64,000 nucleotides of DNA from Methylocaldum sp002005105 (lineage in GTDB: Bacteria > Pseudomonadota > Gammaproteobacteria > Methylococcales > Methylococcaceae), in NCBI RefSeq assembly GCF_051027545.1, contig NZ_CP194902.1, positions 4,278,001-4,342,000 on the forward strand, written 5' to 3'. Both the position numbers and the translations under genes were made by a program. Each line of letters opens with the position of its first letter. The stretch's first letter is position 1. The notes beneath the pieces were generated by a model. The model had not been told where the DNA came from. It saw only the letters and a program-made list of their open reading frames with translations, and did no database searches. Shown here piece after piece: positions 17,120 to 26,508 of this stretch.

Positions 17120-18544
17120 TCACGCCCTTTCGCATTCCGACGGCGTCGTCTCTCCGTGAGGCCGGAATGACCAGCCATGCCAATCGGTTGTCTCCCCTAT
17201 GAGCGCCGGCGTCTCGCCATCGCGATACCGCTGCCACATCGCTTCGAACAAGCCTTCCAGATGGCCCGTATAAGCCCGGATATCGAACAGCGGCGCGCTA
17301 AGCCGATTCGCGGCAAGTTTGTGTTTGATTCGGGATAGATGCTCCGGGCGGGTAGCCAGATCGAACGCCAGGTCGTAGTAACTTTCGAGATCGTCGGCGA
17401 TCAGCTCGGGCAAACCGATCGCGTGCAAGAGACTCCCCGCCACCCGCGAAGGAAAGGTTTCGCCCGCGCAGGTCACCAGGGGTACGCCGGCCCACAGTGC
17501 GTCGCTGGCCGTCGTGTGCGCATTGTAGGGCAGCGTGTCCAGCACCAGGTCAGCGAGCCCCAGGCGGCCCAGGTGTTCGACCTGCGGCTTGTCATCCGCA
17601 AAAACGAGCCTATCCGGCGAGATCCCGCGTTGATAGGCTTCATTTCTGAGATTGCCTTCCGCCAGTGTGCTCTTAAGCAGCCAGAGCACGCTTCCGGGCA
17701 CGTCGGCAAGCAGCCTGCACCAGATGTCGAAAACGTCCGGCGTTATTTTGTAAGCCTGGTTGAAACAGCAAAACACGAATCCCTGTTCTGCCAATCCGGC
17801 CTCGGCGCGCGTGGGCCGAACCCCTATCGGGCTTTGGCGGCCGTGAGGCTGATAGGTGTTGGGCAGGTACGCGAAGGCTTCGCTGTAGTCGTCCGCGCTG
17901 CCGGGCGGCGTCAGAAACGGATCGGTGATGATGTAGTCGCAGAATTCGCCGCCCAAGGTTCCGGGATACCCCAGGTAATTCACCTGGATGGGCGCCGGGC
18001 GGAAGGTAAGAATGGCGGTGCGGGTAGCCTGGGTATAGCCCTTGAGATCGATGAGAATGTCCACTTCGTCCTGATGAATCGCCTGGGCGGCCTCGGACGT
18101 GGACAAAGTCTGGATGTCGACGAATCGGTCGAAGCTTTTCTTGAGGCGCTCCCGCATGCCCTTGCCGTCGTCCGGGCCGTATGAATAGGCGAATACCTCG
18201 AAGCGCTCCCGGTCGTGGGATTCGAGCAACTCCACCAGCAGCAGCGACGTGGCATGCTCGTGAAAATCGCAGGACAGGTACCCCAAACGTATTTTCGGCC
18301 TCGCCGCCGAGCGGAACGTAAACGCCAGATCGGCCCGCTCCGCAGCGGACGCCTCGATGCGCGTCTTCATCCAGAGATCGGCACACGCGCGCTGCTCGCC
18401 CGCGCTCATGCCGGGCAGGGACAGCAAGTGAAACGGCGAAATCATCCCTGTCTCGCTTTTCGCGAGGATGGCTCGTATCTTTCCGCGCCATTCGTCGAGA
18501 CGCTCCCACTCGCACATGCGTCGGCTCAAGTCGTAGAACTTCAT
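17120..18544 (-). CDS. O-GlcNAc-transferase-like glycosyltransferase (GT41), no TPR
   Basis: The 474-residue cytoplasmic protein matches the catalytic half of the GT41 family: IRLGYLSCDFHEHAT, DILIDLKGYT, PIQVNYLGYPGT, CDYIITDPFLTPP, FCCFNQAYKITP and LVLDTLPYNAHTTASDALWAGVPLVT with TFPSRVAGSLL. These correspond to the catalytic His region and the UDP-sugar pocket of O-linked GlcNAc transferases. Bacterial homologues usually carry TPR repeats in front; here only about 70 residues precede the domain and none form a clear TPR. The acceptor is probably a protein, but recruitment would have to be by another factor. Two small zinc-ribbon ORFs flank it. Confidence 0.88.
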   Translation of the reverse strand: MKFYDLSRRMCEWERLDEWRGKIRAILAKSETGMISPFHLLSLPGMSAGEQRACADLWMKTRIEASAAERADLAFTFRSAARPKIRLGYLSCDFHEHATSLLLVELLESHDRERFEVFAYSYGPDDGKGMRERLKKSFDRFVDIQTLSTSEAAQAIHQDEVDILIDLKGYTQATRTAILTFRPAPIQVNYLGYPGTLGGEFCDYIITDPFLTPPGSADDYSEAFAYLPNTYQPHGRQSPIGVRPTRAEAGLAEQGFVFCCFNQAYKITPDVFDIWCRLLADVPGSVLWLLKSTLAEGNLRNEAYQRGISPDRLVFADDKPQVEHLGRLGLADLVLDTLPYNAHTTASDALWAGVPLVTCAGETFPSRVAGSLLHAIGLPELIADDLESYYDLAFDLATRPEHLSRIKHKLAANRLSAPLFDIRAYTGHLEGLFEAMWQRYRDGETPALIGETTDWHGWSFRPHGETTPSECERA

Positions 18545-18610
18545 GGGGTTTTCACTCTGGAACCGGCGCCGATACCCGCCGAAAGATACATCGGTCTTGC
18601 GCTGAGCTCC

Positions 18611-18904
18611 TTATTTAAGCGGACAGGGACCCTTGCGGCCATCGGTGCGTCTTGAAATCAAGCTCACACGCGGCTCCGTAGACGTTTTGATTTGGGAATC
18701 CCTCCGGCACTCCGGGCAGGAATAAGTTTGTGTGTCCTGAAGGGCCTTGGAGGAATATGAATAGGATATTCGCCACGTGATTTCCACACGGAACACGCAG
18801 CCGCAAAACCCGCAGGTTTGTTGGAAGTTGCTGGCCGTGAGAGAAGAATCGCAGGGTGTTGAACTCGTGGATAGCATCTCGACCTCTGAAGTTTGGTTCG
18901 CCAT
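18611..18904 (-). CDS. Small zinc-ribbon-like protein
   Basis: The 97-residue frame contains CGFCGC and, about 30 residues later, SCPECRR, making a plausible four-Cys zinc ribbon around residues 31-67. The flanks are Ser/Thr-rich and basic. A competing frame (18615-18935) overlaps almost completely but has no pattern. Ribosome binding site is weak. It ends 66 bases upstream of the GT41 gene on the same strand. Confidence 0.5.
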   Translation of the reverse strand: MANQTSEVEMLSTSSTPCDSSLTASNFQQTCGFCGCVFRVEITWRISYSYSSKALQDTQTYSCPECRRDSQIKTSTEPRVSLISRRTDGRKGPCPLK

Positions 18905-19056
18905 CAGCCTGCCCGAGGAGGCTTGCCCAAGGCATTCCGAATGATCCCTAGCATTCCTGTACGAATTGTCCTTGGTCTTGGAACAGTGCGCTTTCGGCGG
19001 AGAAATGTCCAGAAGACGGGCGAAATAAATTTAATTAGGTTATTCCGAAGAATGCG

Positions 19057-19112
19057 CGTATCCTGACGCTAGTTTGTCGCGGCTGAAGACCGGTCTTCGC
19101 CACGAGGATACG
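19057..19112 (+). promoter_or_regulatory. Structured leader upstream of the DEAD-box helicase
   Basis: CGTATCC (19057-19063) pairs with GGATACG (19106-19112) and encloses the perfect palindrome GAAGACCGGTCTTC (19085-19098). A further small stem, CGTCCG/CGGACG, lies near 19182-19196. Long structured leaders are common before cold-induced RNA helicase genes, so a thermosensing or autoregulatory role is possible but not shown. The whole 18905-19283 gap holds no other feature I can support. Confidence 0.35.
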
Positions 19113-19283
19113 GAATTTCCCACTCAGTCCATGCCGCGAGGCACCTGTTAATCCCGCCTCCTCCTGCAAACCGCACGCGGTGCGTCCGTTTCGGACGACC
19201 CTGTGGTCACCTCAACCCAATCGCTCACGCTCAACCGGTGCCGTGCGTTTCACGCGGCAGGCCAGAGCCAGGAAAAAAAGATA

Positions 19284-20537
<1,254 letters not shown>

Positions 20538-20572
20538 TACCTCGCTGAGCGCTACCGAGAGGAGACCGATTA

Positions 20573-20878
20573 ATGCAGGGAATCTATGCCGGCGATTCGC
20601 CGTCCGACTTCACCGAAAACGAATTCACCGGTTTGTTCGGCCAGCACCGCCGAGTGCGGGCTATGGAACTGGCAAGGCTCACTTCCGGCGGCCGCTGCCC
20701 CGGTTTCGGCCTCGTTGAAATCAAGGGCCGCGAGGCCCGCGCCGCGATCAGTGTCCTGAAAAGGTACGCCCAGCGCGGCAACTGTCTTCGTATCAGCGAA
20801 GAGCGTCCCCGTGGGCGAAGCGGCGGCAAAAGGCGTCGTTTAACGGCTGATCGACCGTATCGGCAGCCATCCTTTTGA
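20573..20878 (+). CDS. Degenerate RNA-recognition-motif protein
   Basis: The 101-residue product aligns by eye with the RRM gene that follows: GIYAGDSPSDFTENEFTGLF corresponds to the RNP2 strand and first helix, and CPGFGLVEI to RNP1. The aromatic residues that stack on RNA are partly changed (Tyr kept in GIYAG; the usual KGFGFV is PGFGLV) and the tail is Arg-rich (RPRGRSGGKRRR). GAGAGGAGAC gives a strong ribosome binding site before the ATG, and the gene sits 35 bases after the helicase stop. It is probably a diverged paralogue with altered RNA preference. Confidence 0.72.
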   Translation: MQGIYAGDSPSDFTENEFTGLFGQHRRVRAMELARLTSGGRCPGFGLVEIKGREARAAISVLKRYAQRGNCLRISEERPRGRSGGKRRRLTADRPYRQPSF

Positions 20879-20907
20879 TTTTTTATTTTTCCTTTTAGGA
20901 GTTTTTT

Positions 20908-21219
20908 ATGAGCAAGAAATTGTACGTCGGCAATCTGAGCTACACCGTGAGCAGCCGCGATCTCGAAGAGATGTTCGCCACGCACGGCGCGGTGGACTCC
21001 GCGAATGTCATCATGGACCGCGACACCGGCCGCTCCAAAGGCTTCGGATTCGTTGAAATGAGCAACGACCAAGAGGCTCAGGCCGCCATTTCCGCCCTGA
21101 ACGGCAAAGATGTCGACGGGCGCAGTCTGACCGTCAACGAAGCGCGTCCGCGAGAGGAAAGATCCGGCGGCGGCTTTGGCGGTGGTCGCGGTGGTTTCGG
21201 GGGTGGACGCCGGTACTAA
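20908..21219 (+). CDS. RRM-domain RNA-binding protein, glycine-rich tail
   Basis: The 103-residue protein is a classic single-RRM cold-type RNA-binding protein. RNP2 is KLYVGNLSY and RNP1 is KGFGFVEM, with all stacking aromatics present, followed by a Gly/Arg-rich tail (GGGFGGGRGGFGGGRRY). TTTTAGGAG precedes the ATG. It lies 29 bases after the degenerate RRM gene, downstream of the DEAD-box helicase, so the three are likely one RNA-metabolism transcript ended by the terminator at 21275. Confidence 0.95.
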   Translation: MSKKLYVGNLSYTVSSRDLEEMFATHGAVDSANVIMDRDTGRSKGFGFVEMSNDQEAQAAISALNGKDVDGRSLTVNEARPREERSGGGFGGGRGGFGGGRRY

Positions 21220-21274
21220 AAACCGCTTCGGCCTGGAAGCCGGCCGTTATCCCGGCCGACAAAGATCAACGCAT

Positions 21275-21316
21275 AAAAAAGGCCGATCTGCGCCATCGCG
21301 CCGCCGGCCTTTTTTG
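21275..21316 (+). terminator. Rho-independent terminator
   Basis: AAAAAAGGCCG (21275 onward) pairs with CGGCCTTTTTT (ending 21315), with a GC-rich loop and a run of T on the + strand. It closes the helicase-RRM-RRM unit and the A/T symmetry would allow use in either direction. Confidence 0.85.
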
Positions 21317-21389
21317 CCATCGAAATATAAAAACCTTAACCCTTCGCTTTTCCGCTAGCCGGGTCAGTTGCCAGTGGTAACATGAATTA

Positions 21390-21440
21390 GCGGGATGTCG
21401 GCCTATCCCTTCCTGGGGGGCGACGCGACATCCCTATTTC
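21390..21440. other. Long stem-loop of unknown role
   Basis: GGGATGTCG near 21393 pairs with CGACATCCC near 21427-21435, around a G/C-rich loop. No T-tract follows. The rest of 21320-21748 shows nothing recognisable. Confidence 0.35.
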
Positions 21441-21748
21441 TGTGCTCGAATGCCGCTTCCCTACCGCCCTTTCGAGTGCGATTTATTTAAGCGCCGAGCT
21501 TCGGCCGAAAAAAATACGTGCGAGCTCTTACGTAGATCTCCTCTAATGGCGGCGGTCAAACGGAGATTTCGTGACTGATGTCAAATTCATTTCAAATTGA
21601 AAGTGTTACTGTTGGTTCACGCCTAGATCGACAGTGACGGTTGACCATCCGGTGCAGCCCCCATGGCGCGGTCGCTATCCCGAATATGCCGGCGTGGAAA
21701 CCTTCCTCACACAAGTGTTCTTCGGCGGAAAGTCGGAGCCCCGCAGAG

Positions 21749-21841
21749 GTTAAGGAAGCTCTGATTAAGTCCTTCGACAGGCCTGTCCTGAGCCAAGTCG
21801 AAGGGCATGAACGGAATCCACTTGTTCAGAGCTTCCTTAAC
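21749..21841. mobile_element. 93-bp MITE-like element
   Basis: Perfect 16-base inverted ends GTTAAGGAAGCTCTGA and TCAGAGCTTCCTTAAC, extended by AAGT/ACTT after two mismatches, bound 93 bases. The middle is a CCTTCGACAGG...CCAAGTCGAAGG hairpin like that after eutC. No coding capacity; no target duplication is obvious. Confidence 0.7.
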
Positions 21842-21958
21842 TTTTCCTAGCCCCTCCGACCAGAGTGGGTCTCCTTCTAGCCGAAATTCCGAATATCGAC
21901 GGCACCTAGAGACTAGGTGCCAGTTTTTTACATGAGATCTTGAAATCAGAGGGAAACG

Positions 21959-22285
21959 ATGGCGACTAGAAAATATCGCCTGTGCCACCATCCGGAATTG
22001 ATTCAACGCTTATTGGATGCAGCCGACATGATCTATCTCGATCCCCAGGGAAACCGCGCCAGACTTAACCGTCTCCTAGGTCTCGTCGAAAGATTGCAGG
22101 GTAGAAATCCGCTGATCACGCCCCCTCGTCATTATCATTTCGGCTCCGCTTCCCGTTCCAGGTCTGCTCCGTTCAACCCACCGATGAATGCCGAATGCTC
22201 GAACGGCGCCGAACCGTCCTCGCCCGAGCAATTGGAAGAGGCCGTCGGGCGCCGGAGACGCGCCTCAAAACCCTTTCACTCGTGA
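21959..22285 (+). CDS. Small hypothetical protein
   Basis: The 108-residue frame begins MATRKYRLCHHPELIQRLLD with AGAGGGA placed well before the ATG. The first half is predicted helical and basic, the second is Pro/Ser/Arg-rich and looks disordered. I recognise no family. It lies upstream of the CBS-pair gene on the same strand with a 132-base gap. Confidence 0.5.
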   Translation: MATRKYRLCHHPELIQRLLDAADMIYLDPQGNRARLNRLLGLVERLQGRNPLITPPRHYHFGSASRSRSAPFNPPMNAECSNGAEPSSPEQLEEAVGRRRRASKPFHS

Positions 22286-22417
22286 GGGGCCGATCGTTCC
22301 CAAACTGCCGACGCGCGCCGAACCTTCGTCGGCTCGCCCTGTCCCACTGTTACGGACCGCAAGCAGGCGGTTCTTGATCGTCAGCATGATGAAAATCCGA
22401 GAACGGAGGGAAACCCC

Positions 22418-22867
22418 ATGGAAGTAAGAGAAATCATGACCCCCAACCCGGTCTGCTGTACCCCGGACACCCATTTGGAAGCTATCGCACGACTGATGGT
22501 ACGGCACGACTGCGGCGAGATACCGGTCGTCGAGAACGAGGAATCGATGCGGCTGGTCGGCGTCGTCACCGATCGCGATATCGTCTGCCGCAGCTTGGCT
22601 CAGGGCAAGAATCCAATGGACATGACCGCACGGGAATGCATGTCCACCCCGTGCGTCACGGTTACACCCGAAACTTCGCTGGAAGACTGCTGCAAGGTGA
22701 TGGAAGAACATCGAATCCGGCGTGTGCCGGTAGCCGATCGAAGCGGGCGCTGCTGCGGAATGGTTTCCCAGGCGGATATCGCCCGGCGTGCCCCGACCCA
22801 GCAGACGGCGGAAGTGCTCAAGGAAGTCTCTCAGCCAAAATCTACCGCGGAACCTGCCATGGCTTAG
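22418..22867 (+). CDS. CBS-domain pair protein
   Basis: The 149-residue protein consists of two CBS domains (about 1-62 and 68-130): VREIMTPNPVCCTPDT with VGVVTDRDIV, and ARECMSTPCVTVTPET with GMVSQADIARRA. Stand-alone pairs bind adenine nucleotides and act as energy-state regulators of partners. GGAGGG precedes the ATG. The protein is rich in Cys (seven to eight residues), unusual for the family. Its partner cannot be inferred from the neighbours; the stop overlaps a GGGCTTGC/GCAAGCCC hairpin (22867-22891) that may weakly terminate. Confidence 0.9.
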   Translation: MEVREIMTPNPVCCTPDTHLEAIARLMVRHDCGEIPVVENEESMRLVGVVTDRDIVCRSLAQGKNPMDMTARECMSTPCVTVTPETSLEDCCKVMEEHRIRRVPVADRSGRCCGMVSQADIARRAPTQQTAEVLKEVSQPKSTAEPAMA

Positions 22868-23167
22868 GGCTTGCCGCCAGGCAGCAAGCCCTGATGGCAA
22901 TGGATCAATTCATTCTCCAGCATACCCCGGAAGCGTTAAATGGGACGGCATCATCTCCGCCGTTCGCTTTTCGGCTTATGGCGAAGTGAAAACCAAACTG
23001 CTCCAGCACCATTCGATTGGCGTTGACGCATACGGGTATATACCTTCACAAACGTTGCGGACGGGATGATTATCCCGTCCCGACGAGTGAGTATGTGGAA
23101 ATCCATAGCGCAAGAATCGGATGTTATCGAATCGCATGGCGGTTTGAATTAGAACCTTCAAGGTGCA

Positions 23168-23319
23168 GTAGGTCGGCAATCCTTTCCCAATCGCAAACGG
23201 TCGCTTTTTGTCGCGACCCTTCCGAGAACGCCCCTCACCGATCCCGTGTGTCGGCAAAGGATTGCCGACCTACGAATTTTCTCAATCGTCACCCCTAAAC
23301 CGCGGTGAAAAACGCTCTA
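23168..23319. repeat. Partial copy of the 310-bp repeat family
   Basis: GTAGGTCGGCAATCCTTT at 23168 and GGATTGCCGACCTAC ending 23273 enclose one reversed hairpin unit (CCAATCGCAAACG followed by GTCGC...GCGAC). The right end GAAAAACGCTCTA abuts the IS630 element, which inserted at that CTAG. No matching left end is visible, so the copy is truncated. Confidence 0.75.
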
Positions 23320-24428
23320 AGTACATTCATGAAACTTTTGCGGCATAGGAACCGATAATCGAGAGCACCTGCTGTGGAGAGCGGTTGTGACGGTCGAAGA
23401 ACTCGCGGGCGGCTTGGAGCAAGGCGGCTACCGTCTCGAAGAGTTCGCAATGGGTCACTTCGCGGCGGAAATGGCGCCACAGCATCTCGATCGGGTTGAG
23501 CCAAGGGCTATAGGTCGGCAAGTACAGCAGGACCAGTCGCCCGGCGGCTCCGCGCACGACCGCTTCGATCTCGTCGTCTTGATGCGTGTCGGCATTGTCC
23601 CACGCGACGTAAATCGTCCCCGTGGGATGCTGGTCCACTATGGCTTGCAGCAGTTCGGCCACCTCCCGACGGCGCTTGTGTCGTTTGAATAAGACCACGG
23701 TTTCACCGGTATGGTAATTCACCGCTCCCAACCCATAGCGCTTCTTAGGCTGACCTGGGGTCGGAATCATAATTTGCTGGCCTACCGGGCTCCACAACGC
23801 CGTCAAGGTAGGCAGCCAACTGAGGTTAAACTCGTCGGCGTAGTAAAACACATCGCCCGGTTTCAAGTGATCACGGGTGTCTTCGACCGCTTTTTTTTCA
23901 CCGCATAGTCTGGATCAGGGCTGCTGATCTTATGCTGCGGACGACTGAGCACAATCCCTTCGCGCTTCAAGGTTTGGCGCAGGGTTTCCAGAGCGATGCG
24001 AATCCCGGTTTGCTCGGCCAGGTAATCCACCAGCCGTTGCAGGGTCCATATGGAAAACGGCAGGTCCAAACTGCGCGGACGGCGCCGTACCGCCGCCACC
24101 AGGGCGGCCCGATACGCCGCCGTCACTTTGGCTTGCCGTCCCGCTCGCGGCGCATCTTTCAGCCCGTCCACGCCTTCGCTCTGATACCGTTTCAGCCACC
24201 GCACCACGGTGTCCTCGCTCTCCCGCACGATCCCCGCGATCTCCAGCGCTTTGAGACCCCGCTCGGCCGAGAGCAAGACCATCTGGGCACGAGTTCGGAG
24301 TCGTGGGTCCTTGGTCTTTCGATACAGGGTGTCTAACTCACTCTGTTGCGCTTTGCCCAACGGGGGGATCAGGATGGCTTTCATGCCTCCAGTGTACGCC
24401 CTTTCCGCAGAACTTTATGGGATGTACT
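23320..24428 (-). mobile_element. IS630-family insertion sequence (1109 bp)
   Basis: Imperfect inverted ends AGTACATTCATGAAACTTTTGCGG and CCGCAGAACTTTATGGGATGTACT bound the transposase. The duplicated TA is at 23318-23319 and 24429-24430; joined flanks read CTCTAGCTCG, so the target was CTAG. Two MITEs at 36358 and 61840 share the left end. Confidence 0.92.
23327..24384 (-). CDS. IS630-family transposase made by -1 frameshifting
   Basis: Two frames (24384-23863 and 23866-23327 on the minus strand) join at the slippery heptamer A AAA AAG inside the A-run 23891-23898; a -1 shift yields about 352 residues reading KKKAVEDTRDHLKPGDVFYY. The first frame has paired helix-turn-helix segments (LKALEIAGIVRESEDTVVRW and a winged-helix-like second domain). 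The second is the DDE_3 catalytic domain with FYYADEFNLSW, VAWDNADTH and YSPWLNPIEMLW providing the D, D and E. Both ends and catalytic residues appear intact. Confidence 0.92.
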
Positions 24429-24541
24429 TAGCTCGAGATAACGGATTTGTTCCTGTCCTAAAGATAAGCAATGCAACGACCTTTGCCGCCGCGGGTTATC
24501 GCCGGAACTGTTGCCGCCTAGCCGGTTTCCGAAAAGAATAC

Positions 24542-25927
24542 TCATTCCAGCCGATAACCCGCCGCCTTCCACGCCTTCATGCTTCCCGGAATGTTGTATA
24601 CCTCCTTGAATCCGCCGCGTTTCAGCAGACTCGCCGCGATGCTCGACCGATAACCGCTCCCGCAATAAGTGACGATCGGTTTGGTGCGATCGAAGGAGTG
24701 GAGATGGTCCGGCAAAAAAGGCGCATAGAGATGCAGAGCGCCCGGAATACGGCCCTGGTTCCACTCGGCAGGGCTTCGCACATCCAGGACCTGGAGATCG
24801 CTCCTGCCGCTGTCTATCCGTCCTTTCAACTGGTGTACGCTCATTTCCGGCATACGATCGAAAGGCAAGCCCGCTTCGAACCAGCCGCGCATGCCTTTGC
24901 CCAGATAGCCATCGATTTTCTCGAATCCGATGCGCAGCAGGTGACGCTGAACCGTTTCGAGATCGTCCTCTTCCGCCAGAACCAACAAAATCCGCTGGTT
25001 AGGCCTAAGCGTCCAGCCGGCCCACGTCGGAAACTCCTCGCGCAAGGCGATGTTCAATGCACCCTGGATATGCCCCCCGCCGAAGGCTTCGATTTCGCGG
25101 GTATCGAGGACCACCGTGTCGGGCTTGCCCATCTCGATTTGGAACACGTGCGGCTCGAGCATCGGAATCGGCGGCACGCAGGCCAGCACCCGAGGCCCGT
25201 GGGTATTCACGTCCTTGAGATGAGCGTAATAGAACGGCGCAGGTTGCAGCGAGCCGAGCTGGTTCTTCACGAACTCGTCCTCGTTATCGGCTAGAAGCTT
25301 GGGATTATGCCGCCGCTCGTAACCCAGCGTGCTGATCAGCCGGTCGCCGATATTGCCGCCGCACGGCGATCCTTTGCCGTGTGCCGGGTAGATCGTCAAC
25401 TCGTCGCCCAGCGGGAGGAGCTTATCGAAGAGCGAGTGATAGAGTCGGCGGGTCATTCCGTCGGCCTCTTCCTTCCCGAGCAGATCGGTACGGCCGATAT
25501 CCCCGCAGAACAGCGTATCGCCGGTAAAGACTCCCCAGGGCGCCTCGGCGCCCTTGCCGCCGCTTACTCGGTAACACACATGTTCGGGCGTATACCCCGG
25601 CGTGTGAAGCGCCTGCAATGAGAGATTTCCTATCCGTATCGTGTCGCCGTCCTTGACGGCTTCGTGGTCAAAGGTGCGTTCGTTCGATTCGCCTGCGTAA
25701 ATCGTCGCGCCGGTCTGCGCCGCGAGCTCCCGGCTGCCCGATACGAAATCTTCGTGGACATGGGTTTCCAGGATATGGCTGATACGAACGTCGCGGTCCT
25801 TGGCGATTTCCAAATAGATTTGAATGTCCCGACGCGGGTCGACGACGGCGCAAACGCCGGCGCTCTCGTCGCCCAGCATATAGGACAAATGGGAAAGCCC
25901 TTCCGACTTGATCGTTTCCAGAAACAT
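24542..25927 (-). CDS. Metallo-beta-lactamase-fold protein with two rhodanese domains
   Basis: The 461-residue protein has an N-terminal MBL domain (about 1-240) with THVHEDFVSG at 55-64, GDTLFCGDIGR and YPAHGKGSPCG, as in persulfide dioxygenases. Two rhodanese domains follow. The first (about 265-355) has LVLAEEDD where the active Cys loop should be, so it is inactive. The second has Cys422 in VTYCGSGYR and should transfer sulfur. Likely role: oxidation of glutathione persulfide or related sulfane sulfur, detoxifying sulfide. A small gene ends nine bases upstream of the start, on the same strand. Confidence 0.9.
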   Translation of the reverse strand: MFLETIKSEGLSHLSYMLGDESAGVCAVVDPRRDIQIYLEIAKDRDVRISHILETHVHEDFVSGSRELAAQTGATIYAGESNERTFDHEAVKDGDTIRIGNLSLQALHTPGYTPEHVCYRVSGGKGAEAPWGVFTGDTLFCGDIGRTDLLGKEEADGMTRRLYHSLFDKLLPLGDELTIYPAHGKGSPCGGNIGDRLISTLGYERRHNPKLLADNEDEFVKNQLGSLQPAPFYYAHLKDVNTHGPRVLACVPPIPMLEPHVFQIEMGKPDTVVLDTREIEAFGGGHIQGALNIALREEFPTWAGWTLRPNQRILLVLAEEDDLETVQRHLLRIGFEKIDGYLGKGMRGWFEAGLPFDRMPEMSVHQLKGRIDSGRSDLQVLDVRSPAEWNQGRIPGALHLYAPFLPDHLHSFDRTKPIVTYCGSGYRSSIAASLLKRGGFKEVYNIPGSMKAWKAAGYRLE

Positions 25928-25936
25928 GATTGCCTC

Positions 25937-26266
25937 CTAATCGGCGTGAGCCTGTTCTTCCGATGGCGAGACGGCCGGCCATTCCTCGTCCAAATACGTA
26001 TCGCGGACGGTTCCGAGCCGGGTATTGCCGTGTACCGCCGCGCCGTCCGAATCGACAACTTCCACCTGAAAGCCCGGATAGGTCTGGCGGAAACGCGTCG
26101 CCTTCCATTTCTCCACGCTCAGGTCGTTCTTCGCCGGCGATTCGAAGGGATACGGCGGCAGGCCCATGCGGTCGCCGCGCACGTCCCGCCCGTCCAGGTG
26201 GAGAATACGCACCGCGAATCCCTCGACATCCCAGATCTGCTTCTCCACGTTCATGACCTTGGCCAT
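25937..26266 (-). CDS. Small protein in operon with the MBL-rhodanese gene
   Basis: The 109-residue protein MAKVMNVEKQIWDVEGFAVR and onward has no domain I can name. It is acidic, with a conserved-looking LHLDGRDVRGDR segment and a tail ending in Glu/Ala residues. GGAGAAAGG lies upstream of the ATG. It precedes the persulfide-dioxygenase-like gene by nine bases, so the two are almost certainly co-transcribed. Confidence 0.75.
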   Translation of the reverse strand: MAKVMNVEKQIWDVEGFAVRILHLDGRDVRGDRMGLPPYPFESPAKNDLSVEKWKATRFRQTYPGFQVEVVDSDGAAVHGNTRLGTVRDTYLDEEWPAVSPSEEQAHAD

Positions 26267-26298
26267 AAGCCTTTCTCCACTGCCCTATGCCGAGCCGA

Positions 26299-26370
26299 GT
26301 AGGTCGGGAATCCTTTGTCGACGTCAGCCGGTGGATAATCGGCTTCGTCGGCAAGGGATTGCCGAACTAC
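26299..26370. repeat. GTAGGTCGG-type inverted repeat
   Basis: GTAGGTCGGGAATCCTTT opens and GGGATTGCCGAACTAC closes the block. A directly repeated 45-base segment follows: CTATCCCGAGCC...TTCAACCGGCGCTT occurs at 26374-26420 and again at 26475-26523. Confidence 0.75.
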
Positions 26371-26508
26371 GATCTCCTATCCCGAGCCGCAACATCCCGG
26401 CCCATTCAACCGGCGCTTCCATCAGTGCCTAGCTCATAGGATGTGCTGAACGAAGTGAAGCGCATCATTCGCGACTCCCCTATCCCGAGCCACGACACAT
26501 CGTCCCGT

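Noticed and set aside
18615..18935. 106-codon frame overlapping the small zinc-ribbon frame
   Set aside because: The competing frame 18611-18904 has two Cys pairs in zinc-ribbon spacing; this one has none.
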